Of a DNA stretch of 64,000 bases, positions 47,135 through 58,439 are shown in pieces. The position numbers and the translations under genes were made by a program. The stretch spans positions 2,638,291 to 2,702,290 of the forward strand of contig NW_004454163.1 in assembly GCF_000283155.1 (NCBI RefSeq), given 5' to 3'. Each line of letters opens with the position of its first letter. Position 1 is the first letter of the stretch. The DNA comes from Ceratotherium simum simum (lineage: Eukaryota; Chordata; Mammalia; Perissodactyla; Rhinocerotidae). A model generated the notes under the pieces. The model saw nothing but the letters and a program-made list of their open reading frames with translations. It did no database searches and had not been told where the DNA came from.

Positions 47135-49250
47135 ATATATATTAGTATCAAACAAAAAAGATGAAGCAAAATTAAGCTCTCAAGGATAGGATATTCAGGA
47201 TATATTTTAAAAGTTATGAACTCTAAAACCAGTGAAACAAAGACATACGTCTAAAGAAACGCTGCACATCTGGCTGCAAAATTGATATGTAAATATTACA
47301 TGTTACCCTTACAAGGAAGAAATATAAATGAAAATAACATTTTAATAAAAATAACCTACACTTAAATACTAAATGTTCTTTTAAAAACAAAATACTAAGA
47401 AGGGGCACTGTAATGCCTTCAGCTCCACGTTTAATTCTAAGAATAAGAGAAACGTGTTCTATAAACTCTGATGTTATGATAACTTCTGAATCTAAGACAA
47501 CACTTTTCATTCATCATGTTCTCACAATTTCTCTGTTATTCAATACCAATTTTCTCAAAATAAAAGCAAGATCAGATAAAAATCAAAATTACCTTTTAAA
47601 TTATATATAAATTTGTGTTTATTTCATTAAGTACCTACTTAAACTTAAAATGAATATTTGCAATATTTAGTTTAACTTCTGCACCCTATTATTAATCACA
47701 AGTTCATGTAAGTGGTTAAGCTCAATAAAGCTTCATCATCAATAAACAGTATTTATTTATGATTTGGCACTGTGTGCCATTGTTTTGTTCTATTGTTTGT
47801 TTATGGTTTTGCATTAGGTGCTGTATAAAAAGTGATGCATATCCTAGGTGGCATGGTGCCATGATGAACACAAAAAAAACAGGGCAAGTAATTTCCTAGT
47901 TCTTCATTTCAATGTCCATTTAAATTAAAGTGACTAAACATATGCTGTAATCCTATATAAAATTATGTGACTTTAGCACTTACTATATTACAAGTGCATA
48001 ATGAATACCACAATAAAAGTGCTTAGATTTTCAGCCCTAGACATCTGAACACCACATCCAAAGCAGAGCTGTAGAAATTGTCTTTATTCTCAGAGAAAGA
48101 GAAAGATGAAACTCAAAAAATTCAATCCACGTGTATTTTATTTGGATGCTAAGGCAAACATTAAAATGATGCTCTGAGATAAAGCCTAAAACCTACAATC
48201 CTATCTCCAGTATTATCCATCTAATTGTCTCAACTATTCATCATGTTTTGGTTGAGGTCCTTTAGTTTACACATAACCTTTCTTTGGATTCTTAACATTC
48301 GCAGTCAGAATGATCTTTTCTTACAGCGAAGTTTCCGTTATTAATTCTAAGACCTGAAAGTAAGCCTATGAATTGACCTAAACAAAATCTTGATCTTTTC
48401 CATTTTCTACTACCCATTTTTATACTACCTTTATTTTAAAAGCTGCTCTTAGAGATGTTATACTATATCCCACAGTGTTTCCTTAGCAACTTCTACAGTG
48501 CCCCTGAGCTACAGATCTTAATTCCACCACATGCTGTTAAGTATTTTTTTAAAGTGTAACATGTCTAAAACTTAAGCTTTAGGATATACAAAATTCAGCA
48601 CATTTTCAGGTTTTCCTATGGGTTCTTATAATAGCATCTGTTAGTAGCTGTAGATAGGAGTAAGACAAGCTCCAAAAAAGACAATGAATAGCATGATTTC
48701 ATAAGAATAACTAAATTATGTTTCTTCTGAATTGAACATCTAAATCCTCTTATAAAGATCCACTATGTTGGATCCACATTTAAATCTTGTTTCTGTGCTG
48801 GGTCCAAATGAAGACTTACTGTCATCTGAATAGCTTGAAATGCATCTCCCATAGATAGCCCAAGAATATTACTTTCTGAGCCCCTTAATCCTGAATCACA
48901 TGAACATTTTTGTATTTAAACTGAGTCCAAATGCTTTTAAGCTTTAACGTGTACAATTATGTAACAGTGATTTTGCATTGTTTTTTGATTTAATTTCTAT
49001 TCATTGCATTTCAAAAGGAAAACGGAAAAATGCAAGAAATTGTTCATTGTATTATTAATTTATCATTCTATTTATATTAACATTATCACATATTTTCTCC
49101 AAAAAACAAAAGGACAGATGTTTTATCATGTTAGGGACTCAATAAGAGTAACTAAGATAACAATAATGTGTGTAATGTTGACCGCATCTATTTCTAATAG
49201 TAAACCTATTTATTCTGTATACACAAAATCACTCTCAATCCTGTGTAGAA
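47135..49250. other. Nothing confidently recognised
   Basis: AT-rich unique-looking DNA. Minor repeat-like phrases (for example GCTCAATAAAGCTTCATC near 47720) are not enough to name an element. Confidence 0.45.
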
Positions 49251-49254
49251 GATG

Positions 49255-49340
49255 CAAGGTGATGACATGGAAAAAAGCGTGGACTGAAAGGCTGAAAACT
49301 GTCGGTTCAAATTCCGATGCTGGGTTTTTCCAACGCGTCC
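49255..49340 (+). mobile_element. Possible MIR fragment
   Basis: GACATGGAAAAAAGCGTGGAC followed by CTGTCGGTTCAAATTCCGATG resembles the tRNA-like head of MIR (GGAAAGAGCACGGAC, GGGTTCAAATCCCGG). Confidence 0.5.
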
Positions 49341-49500
49341 TTTTGGTAAATGACTCCCTCTTTGCCTACTGCCCCAGCTGTCTAACTGAATAAAATACAT
49401 CTACTTCAAAAGACTGTGAATGGGTTGTTTTGTTTTTTAATTGAAGCTTTTTTACGTGTTGTGTCCAAAGAGCAAGCACTGTCCAGAAAATCCATTTTAA

Positions 49501-49623
49501 AAAGGTGGATCAGTCCAACCTGACGAAGCCTATATCCTTCGCATAGTGACGGAAGAGTTGGCACCAATTATTGAGTCCGTATTTCCAGATCGGACCATGC
49601 CATATAAGCAGATATGGAAATAA
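49501..49623 (+). other. Short coding-like frame with clustered CG pairs
   Basis: Forty codons are open between in-frame TAA codons at 49498 and 49621, without an early ATG. The product includes [17 protein letters not shown] and [15 protein letters not shown]. Six CG pairs lie within 120 bases of otherwise CG-poor DNA, and codons tend to start with G or A. It could be an exon or retrocopy fragment. I do not recognise the protein, and no convincing splice donor follows. Confidence 0.25.
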
Positions 49624-49924
49624 TATTTCCATGCATTTTCATGGGTGGCTCCAGTAGAGCTGATGGTGATGCATCTTGATTTCAGAGGCACAACAAGGAA
49701 AAGGAAAAAAGACTGTTTTAAGAATTAAATGAGACTATAATTTTCATAAGCAGAGCTATCTCTAATACATAATAGACATTTGGAATAAATATTAATTGAC
49801 CTTTGTTTTGCCCCTTTAATTTTCAAATAACACCTTCTGAAAAATAATATTGCAAATGTGAACCTTTTCTAAGTGGTGCCATATGCTTTATATACACGTT
49901 TAGGTGAAGAGAAACACAGATACT

Positions 49925-50130
49925 AAATAGATAATCAGATAGCTAATAGTGGATGTGTACTCAGTGCCAAGCCCTGTGCAGGAAGCTTTACATTAATCCT
50001 CGAAACAGCTTTATGAGATGGTTTGCTTTGCAAATGAGTAAACTGATATTTTTTGTAGACTAAATTACGTGGTGAGGAAAGGTGGGGCTGGGACAGAACT
50101 GTCCAGTTCCAGAGCCCACTTCCTAACAAA
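49925..50130 (-). mobile_element. MIR SINE (antisense)
   Basis: GTACTCAGTGCCAAGCCCTGTG, TTACATTAATCCTCGAAACAG, CAAATGAGTAAACTGA and CCAGTTCCAGAGCCCACTTC follow the complement of MIR in order. Confidence 0.75.
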
Positions 50131-50176
50131 TGTCAGTAATAAATAATGATACTTATGCCTATTTTCAGGTTTCAAT

Positions 50177-50262
50177 ATATAAGTTAATATATATTCAATA
50201 TATAAGTTGATAATATATATAATATTCAACATATAAGTTAATATATATTCAATATATAAGTT
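50177..50262. repeat. AT-rich tandem duplication, 54-bp period
   Basis: ATATAAGTTAATATATATTC followed by AATATATAAGTT occurs at 50177-50208 and again at 50231-50262. Confidence 0.85.
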
Positions 50263-50906
50263 TAATAAGGAGTAGACACATATCATACTTGAGCATATAA
50301 TTTTAAATTCATTTCAAAGTCCTCTAGTTTATTACATAGCTATGTTAAGGTTCAGGTAATAATTTTAATGAAAACTCCAAAAACTCCAGTTCAAATCTCA
50401 TTTGTTCTTCTCACAGATTTTTAATTAGAATTTTCAGACTTTTGTCAGGAACTATGCTGATACGATCATAGACAATATATATGAAAAAGAAGTTTCTGCT
50501 TAAAAAAAATTCCTAGAACTATCCAATGGCTAATAGAAATCCCACCCCCAAATATAAACACTGTCTTTTTAAAAAGCTGTGCACTGGCTTCTCGGAAAGA
50601 TTAGATATCTATTGGGAAAGACAGCCTGTCTTAGAAGTCAACCCCAAACTATCTAACTCTGTAGGAGATAAATAGAGATTTGCCTGGAGAGGGAAGCAAA
50701 ATATTGCCATGAATCACTTCCCTCGCAGCAGTTCTGAAGCTTTTAATTTTCAGCATTGCTGGTCTGCAGGTGCGTGCAGTTGATTAACAGTCAACAGAAA
50801 TTGAACCAACCCCACGCGGAGTCCTCAATGTTAGCATGTAACGCTATTTTAAACGACTCCTTTCTTCTTTTTCCTCTTCACTCTTCCTCTCTTCTTAAAT
50901 CTGTAC

Positions 50907-51000
50907 TTATTTTTCTTGCTTTATTTTCTTTAAAAAAGTACTTGCATTATTTATTATTTTTCTTGCTTTATTTTCTTTAAAAAAATACTTGCATTATTTA
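50907..51000. repeat. Perfect-register tandem duplication, two 47-bp units
   Basis: Units 50907-50953 and 50954-51000 differ by one base (AAAGTACTTG versus AAAATACTTG), so the duplication is recent. Confidence 0.95.
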
Positions 51001-51009
51001 TTTATTACA

Positions 51010-51770
51010 TGGATATCACAAATGTATTGCAGACAAACTAAGAAATGAATATATGTCTGAGTTTTTGTTTAATTACTCTTTTTCTTCTTCTTCCCCTGTT
51101 ACTTTCTAAACCTATAAATAAACTGATCAGATCTTCCCTGGGAAATGATTCAGCAATGACGATACATGCAAACCGCTGCTGAGAATATTGTCTATCTTCC
51201 CATCCTCTCCTTTGTTTCTTGATCATTTTTTATTCATCATTCTAATTCCTCTTATATCAGTTATCCTGTCTATCTCCTTGGCGTATTTGGCTTTCGTAGC
51301 ATTTAAAATATTGAATGCACAGATTTTCCAGGATTTGCGCTTACAGAGACTCCCGGGAAATTTGGTGGCCTTGTTTGTGTTTGTAGATAGCATAAAATAC
51401 ATTTATTTTCTCTCTTTTTTATCTTAATGCAACCGTATGTGTTTTGGGAAATGTGTCACATATATTTGTAGATAACTGTGTAAATATGTTTAATTAATTC
51501 ATCAGAAACCAAAAATAGTAGTAAGAAGGATTACCTTTTGGGTGTCACCCTCATCTCCACCCAGAAACTTAGATAATAAGTCTACTGGGCAAGCTGATAG
51601 CTACCATACTATTAAATTTACACAGTGTGAAAGAAGATGTTATCCAGAAGACAGTGTCAACACCAAATAGGTGCTAGAAGTAGAGTTCAAAGAGTTGTAT
51701 AGTAAGCATTTCTCAATATCATTTATAAGCTCTAGAGAAAAAACATTCAAATAAAACGGGTGTCTGTTCC
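51010..51770. other. Nothing recognised
   Basis: T-rich sequence. A hydrophobic plus-strand frame at 51188-51427 is explained by pyrimidine-rich composition and has no known domain. Confidence 0.4.
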
Positions 51771-51779
51771 TTGACTTCT

Positions 51780-52215
51780 GAATCTCATATTAAATGCAGG
51801 GATCGAATATCGTCAGCCCCAGCCTCCCATCGTAAACCCAGAAACCTGTTTCTGCGCCCTGCTGTCTGTACACTGCTTCCAATAGGTAACGGTAGCTGCA
51901 TGGGTGATTTCTGGAGCACTGTCACCTACTCACAAGGCAGGAGCATCGCTCCTTAGCAGGCAGATCTGTGTTCAGCAACTGGTCCGTCCACTTCCTGTAA
52001 TAAAGTCCAGCTCTTACACTAGATTGCTAGAGCCCAGCAAGAGGATGGGAAGTCATCCAGAAGAGGTCTTGTCTGTATGCATCCCCTCTCCTTTGGTGCT
52101 TACCCGGTTGCCCTGGTCCTGTCCACGTCACTGTCACTTGCTCCTCCTCCCATAGCTTTGCCTCACTTACCCCTGAGGCAGGTACAATGTGGCCAGAATC
52201 ATGAGTCCTTTTAAA
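51780..52215. other. Higher-GC segment, possibly a decayed LTR
   Basis: Higher GC than its flanks and contains CCTGTAATAAAGTCCAGC (a possible AATAAA polyadenylation signal near 51999). I cannot find TG...CA ends or a TSD, and no protein is recognisable. Confidence 0.3.
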
Positions 52216-52736
52216 TCCTTTTGGCACAAATAGAGTTGATGCTCAAATGTTGCATACTGGCTTATATAGCTGGAAGAAAAAATCCCTTCTTCCCAGAGCT
52301 CAAATAATTTTACATTTGCAATCCAACATACAAATTCTTAGGTAAATCCATGTTAATACCAGGTATTAGTGAGCAATATGATAAATTGCATATACATTGA
52401 CAATAAATGTTTTAAAAACGCTGTATTATTCATCACTAAGATTTTTGCTAAATGTCAATTATATGCTTTTACATGCCTAAATATTCTTTCTAATATTAAT
52501 TTTCCAAGGAAGTAATTTGGAGTTAATTGCATGGCAAATGAATTTTGGTGTTGCATACTTAAGAAACCTCAAGCCATTTTCTTCCTGGGATCAATAGATA
52601 TTTGACATATAATAGCTGCAGTTTGTAATCTAATTAAGGGATTATTTGACACACTTATAGCTTTGGCACATTGAGTCAAGACTTTCTGACAGAGTGCACT
52701 GATGTTGAATGTTTATTTTGTCAAGAAATCCTTACT

Positions 52737-52977
52737 GGGGCCGGCAGGGTGGCGCAAGCGGTTAAGTGCGCGCATTCCGCTGCTGGCGGCCCGGGTTCGG
52801 ATCCCGGGCGTGCCCCTGATGCACCGCTTGTCAAGCCGTGCTGTGGCAGCGTCCCATATAAAGTAGAGGAAGATGGGCACGGATGTTAGCCTAGGGCCAG
52901 TCTTCCTCAGCAAAAAAAGAGGAAGATTGGCAGATGTTAGCACAGGGCTGATCTCCTCACAAAAAAAAAAAGAAAGA
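52737..52977 (+). mobile_element. ERE SINE, long-tail type
   Basis: Begins GGGGCCGGCAGGGTGGCGCA, box B GGTTCGGATCC at 52794-52804, and a double tail with an A-rich spacer. The TSD AAGAAATCCTTACT (14 bp) lies at 52723-52736 and 52978-52991. It is among the best-preserved copies here. Confidence 0.97.
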
Positions 52978-53449
52978 AAGAAATCCTTACTTATTACACT
53001 GAGGACTTGTTTCCTAATGAAATACCTCATGTATAACATTAGCAATCATTTGTGTCAGGAAGAGTACTGAATAATTTCTAGATTGCTTGATACTATCCAT
53101 ATGATAGAGACTGTATCCTATGGAAAACCGGGAGAATTAATAATTGCAATTAAGTCTCAAGATTGAAAACCCTTTTGAAGAAAAAAATAACCAAAATATT
53201 GCCTTATGACTGCAATTGAAGTCACTTCCAATTCTTCAAGTAGTAGTCAATTTTGCATAACCAAATTTTATGTCCTATTTCTCATTTAAGCCTAATTCGT
53301 TTGATGCAATTTACCTCTTTTACTTGGAATAATAATTATATTATTCTCAAGCTAATCATAAAGATAGTGTCTTTCACTTATTTCTTTTATAGAATACAAA
53401 TTTTCATAGTATACTTAACACTTGTGATGTGGATTACATTGATCTAGTT

Positions 53450-53570
53450 TTATCAATAATGAAATCAAAGTTCAGATAGCTTGTCTTAGGTCACCTAGCT
53501 AATAAGTGTTAGAATTGGGACAGGATAAAATCTTCTGCTTTCAATGCACATATTCTCAACATCACATACC
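53450..53570 (-). mobile_element. MIR fragment (antisense)
   Basis: GTTCAGATAGCTTGTCTTAGG, TCACCTAGCTAATAAGTGTTAG and AATTGGGACAGG match the complement of the MIR core (family: GGTCACACAGCTAGTAAGTG). Confidence 0.7.
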
Positions 53571-53879
53571 CTCCTATCGTGCCCTTAGGGGAAATTTAAC
53601 AGCAATATGGGGGTGGAAGACCAGTAGAAAATGTGGTCGTCTACTATCATAGACACTTCCATGTGCTCCATTCGTTGTGCATTCTTTGCATTGTTTTGGA
53701 GTGTTCTGAACTAAATCTTAAGACCACTCATAGAGATCACAGATAGATGAACATAACTTTACAAGTATAAGGTTTTTGAGTTTGAGAATTTTTTTTTTTT
53801 ACTTGCCATCCATGTAATCCAATCAATCACCAAATTCCTTCATTTATAATCATTAATGAAAGCAATGAGAGTAGTTATA

Positions 53880-54115
53880 TTCACTATCCATTCACTCATT
53901 TATTCATTCAACAAGACTGAGAACCTGCCGTGTGTCAGGTACTTCTCCAAAAACTTGAGGTGCAGCAGTGATAAAAACAGAGCGCTCTAGTAATTTACTT
54001 TGAAATAGCTCAATCTCTCAAGTGGCTGCCATGACTTGGATGAGAAAACTAAAGTTTAAAGTTGGTACTCACTGAAGTCCTCATACAACTTCTAAGAGTC
54101 AGAGACATCATTTAA
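53880..54115 (-). mobile_element. L2 and/or MIR relics (antisense)
   Basis: CATTTATTCATTCAACAAG, GTGTGTCAGGTACTTCTCC and GCAGCAGTGATAAAAACAG resemble the antisense L2 3' end. GATGAGAAAACTAAAGTTT just after resembles antisense MIR. Boundaries are unclear. Confidence 0.5.
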
Positions 54116-54129
54116 ATCCAAATAGGTGT

Positions 54130-54870
54130 CACCTAAAACAATACTCTCTCTTTTACTTCCTCCACATCTCTCACATCTGAATGAGATCATCTTCATTTCA
54201 TGGACACCAACTGCATTTGGTGTTCACCACCTCAAACTTAATTGTTGCATCGGTTTCCTACCTGACTGGTTAGCCTCTAGCTTCTTTCTGTTCAAATTGA
54301 TTTTATACCCCATAGTCAGATCAATCTTCTCAGAGCACCAGTTTCATTGTTTCAATCATTCACTCAAAAAATTTCAGTACTCGCTGTTCCCTTTTCTAGC
54401 AGGTGTTCCTTGTTACTCAAGTATTCCAGGTTCTGTGCATGTAATTACAACACACCTGTGTAAACTTATTTCTCTCCCTCTTTCTCCTCACAAGCCCCCT
54501 CCTCCTATAAGATGCCTGTCATTCAACCACACTATTCCCATCCCCGCTTCTAGTCTATGTGAGGTTGTTCCTCCTGCCTGAAGTGTCCTTCCCCACAATT
54601 TCAGTCATCCATGTCTTAGTTCAAAGTTCAGCTGAAGTCCCAGTTCATTTGCTTTGCTTTTTCTATCCTTTCTAGTACACAGTAGCCTCCCTTTTCTAAA
54701 ATCTTAATGCATTTTTCAATCCATTTGATTGGATTCTGGCAACATAATTACTCAACTGCTCTCTGTGTCTATTTCTTGTATTAGTAACTAGATTGTAACT
54801 CCTGGAAATCAGAAACCATGTTTTAACATTCCTTTTCAACTTCTCCTCAGTACTATGCACATACTTAAAA
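54130..54870 (+). mobile_element. L2 LINE 3' half, sense
   Basis: Pyrimidine-rich coding-strand L2 text: CATCGGTTTCCTACCTGACTGG (family: ATTGCAATAGCCTCCTAACTGG), GATCAATCTTCTCAGAGCAC, TGTTCCTCCTGCCTGAAGTGTCC, then the 3' region with TGTAACTCCTGGAAATCAG. A 151-codon open frame starting at 54126 is a shadow of degraded L2 ORF2 and 3'UTR, not a gene. Confidence 0.7.
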
Positions 54871-55269
54871 AATACTATTAATTTAATTTGTTAATATAGT
54901 ATCTGTACTTAATATACTATTAACTAATATATTTCTCATTAAACTCAAGAATTAAAAACTGACTATTTTGGACAGGAGATTTTTTGTCATCAGATTTTAC
55001 CTATATCTTTAACTGCTTTTTATTCCATTAACTTACCAAATACTTCCATTAAGTTGCCACATTTTGAATGTTTTCATTTGCAATACCTTTTATATCTATC
55101 CTTCTTTCTACATTTGCATAATTACCACTCTAGTATAGTCTCTCATCATTTTATTTCTGAATTATTTTATAACTCTCTGAAACAATGGTCTACCTTATTA
55201 ATGAAAGAAAGAATGAAAAAAAAGAAAAACTCTCCAAAGTTCAAGCAGTTAAGAGATATGAAGGCATAG

Positions 55270-55535
55270 TACTCTAAGAGCTTACAGTCTATTTATTTAA
55301 AACAGGCAAATATAGATAATTACGATACAGGTATGATAAAGTATATATAGAAAAAACACCAAAGCAAAACTGAGTAGTGGGCAAAGGAAAGTGGACAGAG
55401 AGATAGAAAATGGAGAAAAGTGTGAGTGATGCCTTCCTGGAGAAAGAGGGGCTTAGACTGAGTCTGGAAGGATTACTAGGCTAACACCAGGAAGAGAGGA
55501 AGATGTAACAGAGGGCTTCTGGACAGAACTAATAA
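55270..55535 (-). mobile_element. L2-like ancient repeat (antisense)
   Basis: GAGCTTACAGTCTATTTATTT, ACAGGTATGATAAAGTATAT, GATGCCTTCCTGGAGAAAG and ACTGAGTCTGGAAGGATTAC follow a widespread ancient mammalian repeat that I recall as L2-associated. Confidence 0.45.
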
Positions 55536-55539
55536 TGTA

Positions 55540-56485
55540 AATATTCTTCCAGCATATTTATACTTCTTTCCATAGAATACCCAAGGTCACACAGATCATT
55601 ACTGAGACTTCCAGGGTCCTAGCAGGATATAGCAGGCTCGGAGATGGTAATTGACTATTACAAAGTTAAGACAGAGTTAAGGGAAACCAACAGGCAATAG
55701 CACATACCAGGACTAGCAACAGTGGGAGCTGTTAACAACCCTTGGGTGTGAAGGAACAATGGGAGGGAATAGTTGCCTGAATCTGGAGAAAATCAGCTCT
55801 GAAAGGAGTCATGGCCTTTGGCAGAGAGATGCTGCCAACCTGCTGCACCCAAGCAGGGAAGGAGCCAGGGTAATAAACATCTTGGCCTTAATTTCTTCCT
55901 GACCTCTGATCTCCTAATAATGTCTCTCATGGCTGTAGCCAAGTGGAAGCCAGCAAGCAAGAATTTCTGTTGTTCATAGGTCTGCTTCCTGGAGCACAGA
56001 ATAGAGAGGAAGAACAGTGAGTAGATCTGGAGGGGCAAACAGAAAATATCTATCACAGTTCTTTAATTTCCCATAGCACAGAGAAAATCAGGCTGTACGA
56101 TTTAAAATATTTTAGAAAAACACTTGAAGATAGCAGCAAAGAAAAACACCCTTAAGATCTCTCACAACTGGCTCCTGGAAACATTGCTCCTAGAGCTGAA
56201 AAATGTTGGCCATCCCCAAGGGCTGCCTATACACCTGCCTCCCTGCTCCAGGCAGGATTCTCCTCCTGCCTTGCTCCCAACCTGTTTTCCTGTGATGGAG
56301 GTACACTATCTTTCTCCAGCACCCAGGACAGTTCTAAGCCTGGCTAAACTCTCCAGAGTCCAGACTTAAAAAAGGAAAACCAGTGGCCCCAAGGCTTATT
56401 CTCTTCATAGGACTTGCCTCTTTCCACCATGATTGAAACTGGAGTGTACGCTTACTTTAGCAGATACCTCACCCTCTACCTATGA
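55540..56485. other. Nothing confidently recognised
   Basis: Modestly higher GC, with short open frames on both strands and no recognisable domain or repeat. Confidence 0.4.
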
Positions 56486-56489
56486 CTTT

Positions 56490-56703
56490 TTTTTTTTATA
56501 ATTTTATTTGTTTATTTTTATTTTTTCCCCCAAAGCCCCAGTAGATAGTTGTACATCATAGCTGCACATCCTTCTAGTTGCTGTATGTGGGACCCGGCCT
56601 CAGCATGGCCAGAGAAGTGGTGCGTCGGTGCGCGCCCGGGATCCGAACCTGGGCCGCCAGCAGCAGAGTGCACGCACTTAACCGCTAAGCCATGGCACCG
56701 GCC
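56490..56703 (-). mobile_element. ERE SINE, short-tail type (antisense)
   Basis: T-tract, CCCCCAAAGCCCCAGTAGAT, CATCCTTCTAGTTGCTGTATG, GGGATCCGAACCTGGGCCGC and the reversed head CCATGGCACCGGCC. The TSD CTCTACCTATGACTTT (16 bp) lies at 56474-56489 and 56704-56719. Confidence 0.97.
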
Positions 56704-56730
56704 CTCTACCTATGACTTTAAGTTATGGCG

Positions 56731-56800
56731 AATAATAATATACAATTGAAATAATAATAATAATATACAATTGGAGAATAATAATAATATACAATTGAAA
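56731..56800. repeat. AATAAT...ATACAATTG tandem repeat, about three units
   Basis: (AAT)n blocks, each followed by ATATACAATTG(A/G)A, repeat with about a 24-base period directly after the ERE TSD. Confidence 0.85.
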
Positions 56801-57284
56801 TAGCCCAATAGCTGTACAAAGGGTGCAATAGCAGAGGGGTGATTTTATCACATTTCACCCTTCTGAATTATCAAAAAAAAGAACAACTCTTTCCTTTTAC
56901 ATTTCTTAATATTTGGATTATTCAATTTTATTAACTATGGATGTCCTCATCAACACCACAATCCTGCTAGAACCTCAGAGAGCCAGAGAGTTGGGGGTTT
57001 CTCTTTAATAAGATACAATGCATAAGTTAGATCCTTCCTGTAGTTTGTAAGTCTCACTTCTAGGCTCTTCCAAGCTGGATCTTAAAAAACCACATATGAA
57101 TCTCCAAAAAACAAGCAACAATTTGCAATCACACTATAATTAAAATCTATTTTGAAAAAGATGCTTTTCTCAAGAGGAAGCATAACATGAAGATGCAATT
57201 CTGCTTATAACACAAAAATATTGTACATTGTTACCCAGGGTAATTTAACAACTTAGAGTTGCAACTTCTCATACGTCTCAATTT

Positions 57285-57850
57285 CTGCTTGTGATGGGTG
57301 TCCCCAATACCACCCTCAGGTTTAATGATGTGCTAGGATTCACAGAACTCAGAAAAGCTGTTTTACTCAAGGTTACAATTCATTACACAAAAAGACGCAG
57401 ATTAAAATCAGCAAAGGAAAAAGGTACATAGGATGGAGCCCAGGAGAAGCCAGACACAAACTTTCCTTTGTCCTCTCTCAGTGGAGGCCCAAGGACAGAA
57501 CTTAATTCTCCCAGTACCATGTGTGACAAGACATTCAAAGTGTTACCAACCAGGGAAGCTCATAGAGCCTTGAGTCCAGGATTTTTATTGGGGCTCAGTC
57601 ACGGAGACTCCAAGCGCCTGCATGATTGACCTCAGCTATTCAGTCTCTAGCACCCCCAGAGGTTGAACTGATACAGCACAGCCTTGGACCCCAGGCAAAG
57701 AAAACAGGCATTCACTACAAACCACACTGTTAGTACAAACTATCTGGCCCAAGGTGCCAGGTAAACAAAGACACTCTTATCAAGCTGGATAGTCCAAGGG
57801 CTCTGAGGTTATCTCCCAGGAGCCGGTCAAGGGCCAGTCTGAAGACCTTT
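57285..57850 (-). mobile_element. Probable LTR relic (antisense), family uncertain
   Basis: Text such as GATGTGCTAGGATTCACAGA and CACTCTTATCAAGCTGGATAG, with CCAAGGGCTCTGAGG, resembles a widespread mammalian LTR I know in antisense, including a complement of AATAAA-type sequence in the expected region. Boundaries and TSD were not found, so both class and ends are tentative. Confidence 0.45.
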
Positions 57851-58291
57851 GGAATGTATAGAGTTTGGACAACGTGGGTCTAATGAGTAAACCCTTTAAT
57901 GTACACTGCTTATGGACTTTTTAAATATATATTTGCTGAAGGAGACAGTTCATTGCTTTGGTCTGTCCATTACAAAAACCATTAGCAAGAAAGGTGTATC
58001 CAGAGTTCTTCTTCTAAGATAGAAACCTACTTCTAGCTTTAAAATAAGAATGTTTGGGGTATCTCTTACCCCCAAGCCCACCCTCTTCTTATTTGAAAAT
58101 GCTCAAGGTCAAGTTTTAGCCACAGCTCTTACCTAAAGTACCTTGTACTTTCCCCCAGTAGTTGTTAAAAGAAGAAAACCTCCACCAACTAGATGGCTAG
58201 AAATAAATGTTCAGATATAAAAAAGTGGCAGAAGAAAGTGAATTCGCTTTTTGTATGTTACTCTACGGATTTCTGCCATTTCGGCTTTTAG

Positions 58292-58333
58292 GAGCTGAAC
58301 TCTGTCGATCTCAGTTTGGACCCAGCAAGTCAA
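58292..58333 (+). other. Candidate 42-nt exon of unknown gene
   Basis: Preceded by a pyrimidine-rich acceptor, CTGCCATTTCGGCTTTTAG, and followed by a good donor, GTACGT. Read in phase 0 it gives ELNSVDLSLDPASQ, with codons strongly biased to purine-first. Six CG pairs cluster within about 150 bases here. No neighbouring exon is firmly identified. A weaker block at 59008-59047 (between TGTGATAG and GTGAGT) has a compatible phase. I do not recognise the protein. Confidence 0.3.
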
Positions 58334-58439
58334 GTACGTTCTCTTACAGAAATCGACTAATAATATCACATAAAACTAACAGTGGGAACTCTATGGAGCT
58401 CAAAAGAGGAAGCAATTGATAAAATGAAAATAAAATTCA

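Noticed and set aside
52794..52804. tRNA-like box B (GGTTCGGATCC), here and in other EREs
   Set aside because: It belongs to the tRNA-derived SINE head. No cloverleaf can be folded over the full tRNA length, so it is not a tRNA gene.
54126..54581. 151-codon plus-strand frame
   Set aside because: The sequence follows degraded L2 sense text, and pyrimidine richness lowers stop frequency. No host-protein character.
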